This document shows, piece by piece, positions 23,114-34,352 of a DNA stretch of 64,000 nt. Made by a program: the position numbers and the translations under genes. Source of the DNA: Siderastrea siderea (lineage: Eukaryota > Cnidaria > Anthozoa > Scleractinia > Rhizangiidae); contig OZ034970.1 of NCBI GenBank assembly GCA_964030785.1, positions 3,197,911 through 3,261,910 of the forward strand, in the 5' to 3' direction. The notes below the pieces were generated by a model, which was not told where the DNA came from, searched no databases, and saw nothing but the letters and a program-made list of their open reading frames with translations. The first letter of the stretch is position 1. Each line of letters begins with the position of its first letter.

Positions 23114-24999
23114 CAAAACAATGACTCTGCACGTGCGTTATACTTTTTGGTACATTCTTTGTCGTTCTGTGCACAACTACAACGTGAAATGGCCAAATTC
23201 AACGTTTTGGTGATTGTGAACACACGACGGTGAATTTTCGTTTTTCTCGCTGAACTATAACGCCGTCCTCACACATTCAGCTCTCTGATTATTCAACTAC
23301 ATTATACAGATTAAACGAGTTGGAATAATCGCGAAGAAGTTTAAAAGATTGTGAAGTCATTTAAAAGTGGCGTTTTCCTTCGCGCTGCCGTCGATATAGA
23401 GTAGACACGCCCAAGAAACAACTGTAAATCGACTATTTATCTCAATAGCAGAATTAAACTTTAAAACCGACTCCATAGTCCTGTTGTATGTCCACAACAA
23501 TAATAAGCTGGGCGTTCAGCGATTTTTTAGACAAATTAGACTTATCTTATTCATGTTGATCTAGATATTTTTGCATGGCAACATTATTTGAAAAAGTGGA
23601 GAAATACAACATTTATAAGATACACGAAAAAGACTATGTCTCTTTAATCATATTTTGGAACAAGAGAAAAATGCAATTATTTAAGTCAAGGGAGGAGCCG
23701 TGAAAAGTGGGCAATTAAAAGGTGAATTTTTCCAAGTTCGTGGTTTTTTTTGGGGGGGGTTGTTTTTTTGGTTTGCATAGCCGAAGGTTTTCCATGGCCG
23801 AAGGATAAAGTCAGTAGGCAAGAATTTACTCCCTAAGTCAAAAAGCTTAAAAAGAATGGAAATGAAAAATGTAACTTTGTTCTCAGTGTCACAAGTACTG
23901 AGGAGAGAGCTGTACTTTGTATGAAAAGCCTCTTAGCCAATCAGAGATCGTCTCTTGCCATTGTGTGAAATGTCTTCTTGAGTGGCCCGGATGACAGCGA
24001 GGTTTTAATTCACTCAGAGTTTCAATAGTTAGAATAAAATTGCACAGAATAATAAACAGCAACAAAAGAACTACGGTACTGCTCAATAGCTTTCATTTGA
24101 GTGGTCACACTTAAAGATTTTGTTCAGCGTCTCGAAACTGCTAGCAACACTTTGAACAGCACACTAAACAATACCACAGGAAATTGCCCCTCAGTAATTT
24201 CATTTAGTGGCCACGAATTAGGATTTCTTGAAAAGACTCGCGCAAAAGTTAAAAACACCTTGTTCACCATGATGAACAATGTCGCAGGAAAGGACTTTTG
24301 AACAGCTTTTATTTGAAAGTCACATCAAATTTAGGAATTTGGTAAGATACTCAAACTTTAGAACGATGACTCAGTGTGCCTGTCTGGCTATATATAAAAG
24401 AAAAGGTGTAAACATGGTCAAAGAAATTAAAAATTAACGGTAATATTGAGCGATCGAGTTTTGTATGATGATGGCTTTATGGGAAAGCATTATTGAGTTA
24501 TCAAACAAAAATAAGTATTTCAACTTCACGGTCGTCAATATGGACTTAAGGGGAGATGAATATTACAAGCTATTTAACAGTGGTAAATCATGTCGCTCGT
24601 GGAGATCCGTCACGTGATTACATGGCCGCCTATCTCTAAATTCAGTTTTAATTTGAGTTTTTTAAATAACCATTTCCTGAGCACTAGTCAAGTTACTTAG
24701 GGTCCCGAAAACATTTCTTACCTACGCCTATAAACTACTTTTTAAAATGTTGCTTTTTAATATCAATAATTTGTGCAAGGGAGTACGGTTTCTCTTTGTT
24801 TTCAGGCAAAATTAAGTACTTAATAAAATTAAAAAGATAAAGGAATAATCTTAAAATCCACTTGACTTATTACCCCTAATTGATCTACGTGGGAAGAACT
24901 TAAGTGGAAAACATCTGCGCAGTGAAGTTGCGGTGGATCAACTAGAATAGAAAATGAACGTTCGTGGAACATTCAACTTCATACCGCTTTCGTTTGAAC
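23114..24999. other. Spacer between receptor copies 1 and 2
   Basis: No gene. Sequence after copy 1 (from about 23390, AGTAGACACGCCCAAGAAAC) is repeated after copy 2 (from about 25937). The block at about 23880-24960 is repeated at 26600-27710, so the array grew by duplication of units of about 2.7-2.9 kb including flanks. Open frames near 24101-24301 and 26770-27021 are parallel copies of a dispersed repeat, not a gene. Confidence 0.7.
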
Positions 25000-25935
25000 A
25001 TGGCTAACGTCTCCGGTTCAGATCTCACCAACAATCTTACAAATGTTACCACAGAAGGCAAGCCACGAAATGTCGCCCTGGAAAATAGTTTCATCGTCAC
25101 CATTATCATCAACAGTATCATTTGTCCCTTCACAGTTCTGCTCAATGCGTTGGTGATAATGGCCGTGAAAAGAAAACATAGACTTCAAAGCAATACCAAC
25201 ATCTTGCTGGCCTGTTTAGCGGTGACTGATGGGTTAACTGGTCTTGTAGTGCAGCCATCATTTATCCTCTGGAAAACATTTCAGTTACTTGATATAACCA
25301 ACCACGACTCGGTTCGCGAGATTCACATCTCTTCTTTACGTGCGTTGTCTGTTTGTTCTTGTCTTCATCTGATGTTGGTGACTTGTGAGAGGATCCTAGC
25401 GATCAAATTTACCAGGCACTACCCGTACATTGTCATAAAGCGAAACATTAAGGTGGCAGTTATCTCATTTTGGATCTTTGTTATTTCTTGTGAACTCTTA
25501 AGACGTATAAAAACCGACGTAAAAATAATTCTCAACTTGTCAGTAGCTCTTATTATACTTTCGTGTATTCTGTTCATTTTAATTTCTTACGTTATTTTGT
25601 ACCGTGAAGCTCTTCGCCACCAAACGATGATCAAAACTCAGCAGCTACCGAAAGAAGAGGTGTAAAGATTTGTTAAAGAAAGCAGAGCACTAAAGACAAC
25701 GGTGTTAATTGTAGGCAGTGTTATGTTATGTTTTCTAGCCGTACCTTTCGGTGTTTTGATTACGGCTTCAGTCGAGAGATGGTATTTATACGGGGTAATT
25801 TACGTCCCGCCATATATTCGAACGTTTGCCATGTTAAACTCTTTTTTCAATCCACTGATTTACTGTTGGCGACAGAAAGAGTTGCGACAGTTTGTTCTTC
25901 GACGTTTACCTCAAGCTGAAGCACCCATAATTTAG
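25000..25935 (+). pseudogene. Class A GPCR copy 2, broken by one in-frame stop
   Basis: The frame starts at ATG 25000 (MANVSGSDLTNNLTNVTTEG, as in copies 4-6) and would run to TAG at 25933-25935. It is interrupted only by TAA at 25663-25665, where copy 1 has GAA: the substitution is G to T in the sequence GTG-GAA. The frame is unchanged after it, and TM6, TM7 and NPLIYCWR remain readable. The stop falls in the third intracellular loop just before TM6, so the product would lack TM6-TM7. Up to that point it closely resembles copy 1. One base separates it from an intact gene, so it is either a very young pseudogene, a polymorphic null allele, or an assembly error. Confidence 0.85.
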
Positions 25936-27746
25936 AGTAGAAACACCCAAGAAACAGTGTATTTATCTGAATAGCAGAATTAATAATCTTTAAAACCGGC
26001 TGCATAGCCCTGTCCAAAACAATAATAACCTGGGTGTTTCAGCGATTGTTTTAGACAAATTCAGTGAGTTTTCTCTGTGCGAACACGCGCTTGAAGTGTG
26101 TCTCAGGACTTACTGACTTATTTATGTTGATCTAGATATATTTACATGGCTACGTTATTTTAAAAAGTAGAAAAATACAGCATTTATAAGAAACATGAAA
26201 AAGATTATGTCTCTTTAAACATATTTTGGAATAAGGTAAAAATGCAATTATTTACATGTAGAGTATAGTAGACACCTTTATTTAGAAAATACATATAAGA
26301 GAAAAAAAGAAAAATATATATACATGTATTACTCAGCGTAGTCCATTCAGAGAGTTTACAAAGCATCCCTGCTATCAACAGGAGCCCTGAGATGTTTTAC
26401 AATTATTGAAAACCGTGGTCCCATAGTAATAAAAACAGATCAACTGGTACGTCATGGAAATGGCCGGAAACAGAGGACAAGTGTGAATTTTACACGGTTA
26501 GTGTTATTTTTGGTTTGCATTGCCGAAAAATGAAGCCGGTCAGTGGCAAAAATTAACTCCGCAAGTCAAAAAGCTTAAAAGAAAGGAAATGAAAAACGCA
26601 ACTTTGTTCTCAGTGTCACAAGTATTGAGGCCGCGAGAGCTGCACTCTGTATGAAAAACCTCTTAGCCAATCAGGGATCGTCTCTTGCCCTTGTGTGAAA
26701 TGTCTTGTTGAGTGGCCCGGATGACAGCGAGGTTTTAATTCACTTAGGGTTTCAACAGTTAGCTTAAAATTGCACAGAATAATAAACAACAACAAAACAA
26801 CTACGGTACTGCTTAATAGCTTTTATTTGAGTGGTCATACTTACAAAAAGAAAAGATTTTGTTCACCGACTTTGAACAGCAAACTAAACAATACCACAGG
26901 ATATTACCGCTCGATAACTTCATTTAGTGGCCACAAATTAGGATTTCATGAACAGACTCGGGCAAAAGTTAAAAACACCTTGCACACAATAATGAACAAT
27001 GCCGCAGGAAAGGACTATTGAACTGCTTTTATTTGAAAGTCACATCAAATTTAGGATCGATTTCGCTGCGCTAAGATATTCAAAGTTTAGAATCATGACT
27101 AAGTGCGCCTGTTTGGCTATACATGAAAAGAATTAGGGCTAAACATTGTCACAGAAATTAGAAATTAACTGTAATATCGAGCTATCACTTTTTGCATGGT
27201 GATGGTTTTACGGAAAAGTATCTTTAAGTTATCAAACAAAGAAGCATACAAAGAAAAGTATTTTTAACTTCACAGTCATCGTTATCGACTTAAGGGGAGA
27301 TGAATATTACAAGCTATTTAATTAACAGTGGTAAATCATATCGCTCGTGGAGACCCATCACATGATTACGTGGCCGCCTATTTCTAAATTCAGTTTTAAT
27401 TTTAGTTTTTTAAAGAGTTATTTCCTGAACACTAGTCAAGTTACTTACGGTCCCGAAAATGTTTCTCACGTGCACCTATAAACCACTTTTAGAAATGTTG
27501 CTTTTAATACCAATAATTTGTGCAAGGAAGTACTGCTTCTCTTTGTTTTCGGGCAAAATTAAGTCCTTAATAAAGTTAAAAAGATAACGGAATAATCTTA
27601 AAATCCACTTGACTTATTGCCCCTAATTGATCTACGTGGGAAGAACTTAAGTGGAAAACATCCGTGCAGTAAAGTTGCAGTGGATCAACTAGAATAGAAA
27701 ATGAACGTTCGTGAAACATTCAACTTCATACCGCTTTCGTTTGAAC
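25936..27746. other. Spacer between receptor copies 2 and 3
   Basis: Mostly a second copy of the 23.4-24.95-kb spacer with small insertions and deletions, including a locally inserted stretch at about 26265-26460. The last 100 bases before copy 3 (CTAATTGATCTACGTGGGAA onward) closely match those before copy 2. No gene. Confidence 0.65.
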
Positions 27747-29013
27747 ATGGCTAACGTCTTCGGGTCAGATTTCACCAACAATCTTACAAATGTTTCCACA
27801 GAAGGCAAGCCACGAAATGTCGCCGTGGAAAATAGTTTCATCATCACCATTATCATCAACGGCGTCACTTTTCCCTTGACAAGTTCTACTCAATGTGTTG
27901 GTAATAATAGCCGTGAAAAGAAGACCAAGACTTCAGAGCAACAGCTACATCTTGCTTGCCTGTTTAGCGGTAACTGACGTATTAACTGGTCTTCTAACGC
28001 AGCCATCGTTTATCCTGTGGAAAACGTTATATCTGCTTGGTGCGCCCTGCCAAAACACGGTTGGTTATGTTTTCAACTCCTTTTTTCGCGCGTTGTCTGT
28101 TTGTTTGTGTCTTCATTTGATGCTAGTTACTTGCGAGAGGCTCATAACGATCAAGTTTACCATGCACTACCCGTACATTGTTATAATACGAAACATTAAG
28201 GTTGCAGCGATCTCAATTTGGATCGTTGCTATTTTTTGGGAGCCATCTAGGCTGATATTCGAAGCTGCAAAGATATTTTTTAACCTGCTAGTAGCTTTTG
28301 CTCTGCTTTCTCGTGCTCTTTTCATTTTGATTTCTTACGTTATTTTGTATCGTGAAACTCTTCGCCACCGAAAGATGATCAAAACTCGGCAACTACCACA
28401 AGAAGAAGTGGAAAGATTCGTTAAAGAAAGCAAAGCTCTTAAGACAACTGTGTTGGTAAAGTCGGCGCTGTTTTGCTGTGCTTTAAATACCCCTGGTTGT
28501 TATTATTTTGTTGTCTCACGTAATAAAGCTTAAGGGAAATGGTCAAAACTATTGTACTCAGACAGGACCCACCATTCCGCAAAAAGACAGGTGGTCTCTC
28601 CATGTACCCCCCTTCCCCCACTCTATCAGGAGTAGAAACTAAGAAAAAGAATCAATCCTCCCCGTGCCATTTTTCCAGCAATGCAAGCTTCATACACACC
28701 TAATATGGAACTCTCAACTCAAATTTTGAGGCCAATAAATTTTGTTCATTTGGCTAATCAGACAGGTGGTATCTTGCATAGCCCCCCCTACCCCTTCACA
28801 AGGTGGGTCCTCATCGAGTACACTTGTTATGACCACTTCCCTAATTTGTTTATTGGTATTACTAACAAGAGCGCATGTACGCTTTGTCCATTGTTGCGTA
28901 CGTTCGCCGTGTTAAACTCTCTTTTCAATCCACTAACTTATCTTTGGCGACAGAAAGAAATGAGACAGTTTGTTTTTCGACTCAGTTTGCCTCGAGCTGT
29001 GGCACCTGCATAG
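27747..29013 (+). pseudogene. Class A GPCR copy 3, frameshifted and transposon-interrupted
   Basis: It starts at ATG 27747 with the array's MAN.. leader and sequons. An extra base in CTTGACAAGTTCT (about 27885) shifts the frame in TM1. The second frame carries TM1-TM6, including LACLAVTD and TCERLITIK. A two-base insertion near 28455 (TTGGTAAAGTCGG) shifts it again in TM6. A 308-bp element (28534-28841) then sits in the loop between TM6 and TM7. TM7 resumes with FNPLTYLWR and the frame ends in TAG at 29011-29013. Copies 4-6 are the closest relatives for the 3' part; the 5' flank resembles copy 2. Confidence 0.88.
28534..28841. mobile_element. PIF/Harbinger-like MITE inserted in GPCR copy 3
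   Basis: The terminal inverted repeats begin GGGAAATGGTC and, from the right end, GGGAAGTGGTC, and stay alignable for about 45 bp through GTGTACTC and GGACCCACC. The trinucleotide TAA flanks both ends (28531-28533 and 28842-28844). Removing the element and one TAA gives AAGCTTAATTTG, the order seen in the intact copy 6 (GAGCTTAATTTG). A 3-bp TAA duplication is the hallmark of PIF/Harbinger elements. The interior is non-coding. Confidence 0.8.
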
Positions 29014-29582
29014 TACTCAGGCCGGGAATTAGATTATTACCTGTAAATTATTTACCGTCTGGGGCTCCTGCCGTCTGTATATTGTATATCGCCAGTAATT
29101 AAAACAAGGAATTGGCTGTGTATAACGTGTAGTTCAGTTTCTTTCGTTGTGATCATTTCTTTCCTGGGGGATGAGTCGATTGGATGAGAGGGAGGGGTGG
29201 GTAGTAACATCCTAGGCTACAGTATTTTATGATGTTACAAGATATGATCAGTAGAGTAGAGCTTATACAAATTAGGCTCTAACCATGCCTTAAGTGGCCT
29301 GAGTAACACAGTAGACAGGTGGATAAACGACCGAATGAGTAGGCAGTCATTTTGTAACCCAGTACTAGTCGTTTCCAGGCGTCTTTACCTTTTAAGTTGT
29401 AACGTTCCTTTTATATCCTAGCTTAGTATATTAATGCTATATTCACAGCGCTACCGGTGAATATAACATTTCAAGGCGCGGCTGCTAAGCTAAGTTACCT
29501 TTTTTCGTGTGTTTTTTGTCAAGTTTAAGCCCCTTTTTTTATGTCCACGCCTTAAATAAAACTAAAACAATTATTCGCCTTA

Positions 29583-29616
29583 GGCTCAGTAAATATTGGC
29601 GGATATTTACCGAGCC
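29583..29616. repeat. Small hairpin
   Basis: GGCTCAGTAAATAT and ATATTTACCGAGCC form nearly perfect arms around a TGGCGG loop. Confidence 0.7.
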
Positions 29617-29787
29617 GAAAAAAATGTTATTTATTTACTCCTAGTTTCGGGTCCACTTATCTAACTTGTCAATGTAGTTACCAATCATATAAATCAGTTT
29701 CATATTTGTATACTTATCATTACTTATGTTAATCGTCACAATCCTAACGTGTATACTCACTTTATTTATTTATTTATTTAATTTATT

Positions 29788-29940
29788 TATGTTATGTTAT
29801 GTTATGTTATGTTATGTTATGTTATGTTATGTTATGTTATGTTATGTTATGTTATGTTATGTTATGTTATGTTATGTTGTTATGTTATGTTATGTTATGT
29901 TATGTTATGTTATGTTATGTTATGTTATGTTATGTTATAT
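29788..29940. repeat. (TTATG)n microsatellite, about 30 units
   Basis: Pure pentamer array with one interruption (GTTGTTATG near 29877), preceded by TTTA-rich sequence. Because five is not a multiple of three, all plus frames stay open (Met-Leu-Cys-Tyr-Val periodic peptides); these are not genes. Confidence 0.97.
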
Positions 29941-30329
29941 TATATTGTCAAAGAACAAAGTCGAAATCTTTTTTATGTCAAATTTTCTACAATGTTCCCC
30001 AAGTTTCTGGCCGAAACATAGTAAAGAGAGCAATATAAAAATGACAAGGTACATTTCTATCGATTAAAAGTCGACATTTTAACCCTGAGCCTAACTAATA
30101 ATACAGGTTTAAGATTGTTGTGTAACAGTGTACTCGGATGAAAGTTTTAAAATTTTAGAACATACGTTTCTTGCTTTATTTAGGTATCGTCTTTTACCAT
30201 AAATTACGAGCAGGACGTGCTTCAACTGTTGGCTGAATTACTTATAATTTCAAGCCACACTTCAACTAACACCGTCAACAAAAGATCCTTTATCCTGGCC
30301 AACTCATCGTCGATGATAATATACATTTC

Positions 30330-30680
30330 AGCCTATTTAAATTATTATCGATATAAGCCGAGCCAAAAGCGGCTGTTATCCTATGACTTAACAGCCTCGT
30401 TTACTTCGTTTCGGCCGGTTTAAGAAAGAAACTCCAGTTTCATAATTAAACTCCGTTAAGTCATGGGATAACGGCCGCGTTTGGAGATCCGGCCCCTTGA
30501 TATACCGACAAAAACAGTGGCCGATAAGTCATGGGATAACGGCTGTGTTTGGAGTTTCCCTCTATCTCCGACAAAAAAAGAAGGCGATAAGTCATGGGAT
30601 ACTGTCGGCCTCGTTTGGAGTTTCTCTAGGTACCGACCGAAGAGAGGCCGTTAATTCACGGGATAACGGCAACTACCGAC
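30330..30680. repeat. Degenerate tandem repeat, period about 63-66 bp
   Basis: AAGTCATGGGATAACGGC-type cores recur at about 30461, 30525, 30590 and 30650 (the last as AATTCACGGGATAACGGC), each followed by GTTTGGAGTT-like sequence. An inverted version (GCGGCTGTTATCCTATGACTT) lies at 30369-30390. Confidence 0.75.
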
Positions 30681-31909
30681 AAAGACTGCGACCTCAAAAT
30701 TGGCTGCACTTAGTATATACAGACTTATTATACACTGCACTTAGTATATAATGACTTATTTCTTGATTATCAAATCAAGCGCCTACAATTGTGAATTAAG
30801 AGTGTCCCTACTTAAAACGGGACATTTGCATTTACAAGGAATATTAAGTGATATGAATTCCGCACGAAACATTAAAAAATAAAACCAAAAATGATCAAAT
30901 TATGTGACATAGAAAATCATTTCAGGAAAACACTGACGAATGCTAGTCCTTGAGGTCAAGGACCAACATAAATACTTGGTGCGCCGTACACAACGTATCT
31001 ATGGCTAAGAAAAGCCAATCTAAACGTAGGTTTTGACGATGATTAACCCCTAACAACGGATAACGATTCATTGCAAATCACCGATTTCGCGCCAAAATCG
31101 TACCAAAAACATAAATCTTATAACCTTAAGGCTTGCACCTGCACAGATTTTGAATTTTTACAAATAGCACCTGCACCACACGACGCTTACAATAATCTGT
31201 AGTAAGAAGGAGGTGGGACCTTCAGGGAAGGAAAACAACTGTCATAAAAGTTGCAATAATAAGGAACTCTACAACATAACATGTCAAATTTGCACATTTA
31301 CAACCCTGACAAATCGCAAAATACACGACACAAATATTTTTTTAATTACAATGTATACGATAACAGCAACTGATTTCACACCTCGTTAGTTATCAAAAGG
31401 GTGAATAAAATATGAGACCTTCAGAATTTACTATGCAAATTTTACTCTAAAAATTCCGTATTTTTATCTTTTGGGTCTTATACAAAAAGAAAACGTTTCC
31501 TTTGAGATTTGGTAAGATTGCCACTTTTGGCAACTCTGCCAAACTGTTCCCTGATCTGTTCAAAATCAATTCCTTGCTGAAAAGTAGAACATGAATTAAA
31601 GACTGACGAATTAGTGAGGAGAAAGGATTGACAAGGTGACCAGGGTTTCAAATATTAACTAGCTGTCACTTGATAAAAGGTTAAGAGTACTAAATAATAT
31701 CGATTTGATTACTTTCTAGACTGTCTTTCACCAGGCAAATTTGAGGTGAAATTGTTCCAAGCCATTTCCAAAAATCCTTGAACCTCTCATGGACTGACTC
31801 TTAACAAAATTGAAAGAGAAGGAAAAGACCTACAGTGATCACATGACTTATAACCAATAACTGATCGATTAATACATAGCTATCAGATTGCTGCATGGGA
31901 AAAAAACAA

Positions 31910-31925
31910 GTGCAAACATTTGCAC
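31910..31925 (+). promoter_or_regulatory. Shared inverted-repeat element upstream of GPCR copy 4
   Basis: GTGCAAACATTTGCAC (7-bp arms) begins 95 bp before the ATG. The same sequence at the same distance precedes copies 5 and 6. It is followed by AGTAAAGTGG and preceded by a shared GATCGATTAATACATAGCT block. Confidence 0.45.
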
Positions 31926-32004
31926 AGTAAAGTGGCGGCGGATCAACTAGAACAAGAAATAAACCTCTTAGAAACATCCTATTTCATAGCGCTTTCGTCT
32001 CAAC

Positions 32005-32958
32005 ATGGCTAACATCTCCGGTTCGAATTTCACCAACAATCTTACAAATGTTACCACAGAAGGCGAGACACGAAATGTTGCTTGGGAGACCAGTTTAATC
32101 ATCACCATTATCATCAATATCATCACTTGTCCCTTCACAGTTCTGCTCAACGTGTTGGTGATAATGGCAGTGAAAAAAAGACATAGACTCCAGACCAACA
32201 CCAACATCTTGTTGGCCTGTTTAGCGGTGACTGACGCATTAACTGGCCTTGTAATACAGCCATCTTTTATCCTCTGGAAAACGCTACAGCTTCTTGGCTC
32301 GTCTTACCAGAGCTCTGCTCAACTTGTATCCAAGTCTTTTTATCGCGCGTTGTCTGTTTGTTCGTGTCTTCATCTGATGTTGGTGACTTGTGAGAGGCTC
32401 ATAGCGATCAAGTTTACCAGACACTATCCTTACATTGTCATAAAACGAAACATTAAGGTTGCAGTGATTTCAATTTGGATCTTTGGCATTTTTGGGGAGA
32501 AACTTAGGCTGATAAACGAAACCGTGAAGATAATTTTTAACTTTTTAGCAGCTATTCTTTTTCTTTCTTGTGTTCTTTTCATTTTGATTACTTACGTTGT
32601 TTTGTATCGTGAAACTCATCGCCACCAAAAGATGATCAAAACTCAACAGCTACTGCAAGAAGAAGTGGAAAGATTTGCTAAAGAAAAAAAAGCGCTTAAA
32701 ACAACTGTGTTGGTAGTCGGAACTGTTTTTCTGTGGTTTTTACCCTTTTTTTTAGCTATTTTGTTGTCTCAATTAATAGATCTTAATTTGAATATTGGTG
32801 GTGTTACTAAGTGTACTGCATGCACGCCTTGTCCATTTTTCCGCACGTTTGCCATGTTAAACTCTCTTTTCAATCCACTAATTTACTGTTGGCGACAGAA
32901 AGAAATGAGACAGTTTCTTTTACGACTCGGTTTGCCTCAAGCTGTGGCACCTGCATAG
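32005..32958 (+). CDS. Class A GPCR, tandem array copy 4 (intact), 317 aa
   Basis: Single exon; the ATG context is CAACATGG. The N-terminus carries three adjacent sequons (NFT, NLT, NVT). TM1 has LLNVLVIMAV, TM2 LACLAVTD, TM3 ends TCERLIAIK, TM6 has LWFLPFF and TM7 FNPLIYCWR. As in its sisters, DRY is replaced by CER, the first TM3 Cys is missing and the TM4-TM5 loop is very short. Its TM6-TM7 loop is the longer, Cys-containing form (KCTACTPCPFFR). The C-terminal tail is about 20 residues. Seven-helix receptor of the plasma membrane; ligand unknown. An ATTAAA variant signal lies near 33033, in TTTAATTAAAAC. Confidence 0.9.
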   Translation: MANISGSNFTNNLTNVTTEGETRNVAWETSLIITIIINIITCPFTVLLNVLVIMAVKKRHRLQTNTNILLACLAVTDALTGLVIQPSFILWKTLQLLGSSYQSSAQLVSKSFYRALSVCSCLHLMLVTCERLIAIKFTRHYPYIVIKRNIKVAVISIWIFGIFGEKLRLINETVKIIFNFLAAILFLSCVLFILITYVVLYRETHRHQKMIKTQQLLQEEVERFAKEKKALKTTVLVVGTVFLWFLPFFLAILLSQLIDLNLNIGGVTKCTACTPCPFFRTFAMLNSLFNPLIYCWRQKEMRQFLLRLGLPQAVAPA

Positions 32959-33307
32959 TACTCACTACAACAAGCTTCTGAATTTGATTCTTACCTGTAA
33001 TTATTAACCGTCTGTATATTGAATATCGAATTTAATTAAAACAAGGAATTAGTTGTGTGCAGTGTGGTGTTCGGTCGCTTGCCTTGTAAGCTCTTCCTTT
33101 GGGGGGGGGGGGGGGGGCGAGGCCGAGAAGATGAGAGGAAGGAGTGGGAACACAGAAAAGTAGATAAAAGACCGAATTAGCTAGCAGTCATTCTGAGCCC
33201 AGTCGTTTCCAGGCGTCTCTTTCTCTCTCGGTGTACAGGGCCTGGGGATGGCTGACATCACAGACATCAAAACATTACGTAATGAGAAACAACAACCATT
33301 TTTATTG

Positions 33308-33319
33308 GTATTATTATTA

Positions 33320-33374
<55 letters not shown>

Positions 33375-33381
33375 TATTATT
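33308..33381. repeat. (TTA)n microsatellite
   Basis: About 24 trinucleotide units with few interruptions. A counterpart lies at 35676-35775. Confidence 0.95.
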
Positions 33382-33518
33382 AAGAAGTACTAAGGTCTTA
33401 AGACGAGAGCTGTTCTTTGTATGAAAAGTCTCTTAGTCAATCAAAGGCAGAGATCTTCTCCTGTCCTTCCGTGAAATGTCTTGACGTGGTTCTTACCGTC
33501 TAGAACATAACGAACAAC

Positions 33519-33690
33519 ACTGCTCAACAGCTTTTATTTGAATGGTCACACTTTAGGATTTCATCCTCAGTCTCAAACGTACTGCTCAGTACCTGCCATT
33601 TGAATAGACATACTTTAGGATTTAATTGACAGTCATTTTCAAAAAGTTAGAATCGAACCACCATAAAGAATCTATTTGAACAATACCACA
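33519..33690. repeat. Dispersed repeat, TGGTCACACTTTAGG family
   Basis: Contains CAGCTTTTATTTGAATGGTC, ACACTTTAGGATTTCATCC, then a second partial unit, then AATACCACAGGAAGGGAAGG. The same order appears at 35911-36110, and variants at 24080-24300, 26810-27025, 46495-46585 and in the homeobox intron. Confidence 0.65.
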
Positions 33691-34257
33691 GGAAGGGAAG
33701 GAAATGGGTTCAATAGTTCTGATGTGTGTGCAATTCAGCTTTTTATCCAAGGACTAAAAGTGACAACCACGTGACTCAGCGCACGTTTTACGAAAGCAAA
33801 AAGACTGAACGACTGATTTTAAGTATCAAGTTGCGAACGTTCGAGTTTTTAAATGGTGATAATTTTAGTTTATGGACTGGTTAACTACAATTTCAGTTGC
33901 GTTGTCAAAAAAAAAAACGCTGAAAATGCGAAAAAAGTTCCTTTGAGATTTGGTAATTTTTGGCAACTCGGCCAGGCTGCTCCCTGATCTGTTCAAAATT
34001 AATTTCTTGCTGAAAAGTAAAACCTGATTGAAAAACTGTTGTAATTATAAAAAGAAAGGTTTGCACAAATTTGATTACTTTCTAATGACTGCCTTTTACT
34101 AGCAAAATTTGGGATGCATAGAAATTGAACCTCTCATTGACTAACCCTCATTAAACAAACTTGAAAGACATCGAAATGATCTCATCGATTACTTGACTTA
34201 TAAGAATAACTGATCGATTAATACATAGCTATCAAATTGCTGCATGGGAAAAAGCAA

Positions 34258-34273
34258 GTGCAAACATTTGCAC
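34258..34273 (+). promoter_or_regulatory. Shared inverted-repeat element upstream of GPCR copy 5
   Basis: GTGCAAACATTTGCAC, 95 bp before the ATG of copy 5, identical to the elements before copies 4 and 6. Confidence 0.4.
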
Positions 34274-34352
34274 AGTAAAGTGGCGGCGGATCAACTAGAA
34301 CAAGAAATAAACCTCCAAGAAACATCCCACTTCATAACGCTTTCGTCTCAAC

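Larger units (their letters stand above)
29014..31909. other. Long spacer between receptor copies 3 and 4
   Basis: No gene. Contents: a small hairpin (29583-29616), a pentanucleotide microsatellite (29788-29940), a degenerate tandem repeat (about 30450-30680), and unremarkable AT-rich DNA from 30.7 to 31.5 kb. From about 31490 the sequence becomes alignable with the 5' flanks of copies 5 and 6 (CCTTTGAGATTTGGTAA). Confidence 0.6.
32959..34257. other. Spacer between receptor copies 4 and 5
   Basis: No gene. It includes a G run (about 33101-33117), a (TTA)n microsatellite (33308-33381) and a dispersed repeat (33519-33690), followed by the duplicated 5' flank of copy 5. The same series of elements recurs after copy 5, showing that the spacer was duplicated with the gene. 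Confidence 0.7.

Noticed and set aside
24964..24999. Upstream GTG as start of GPCR copy 2
   Set aside because: Not a normal eukaryotic start; the ATG at 25000 matches the starts of the sister copies.
24101..27021. Two similar frames (about 24101-24301 and 26770-27021) suggesting a duplicated small gene
   Set aside because: Both belong to a dispersed non-coding repeat found elsewhere in the window, and they carry indels relative to each other that do not preserve a start.
29726..30067. Open plus-strand frames of MLCYV repeats
   Set aside because: Direct translation of a pentanucleotide microsatellite in all three frames.
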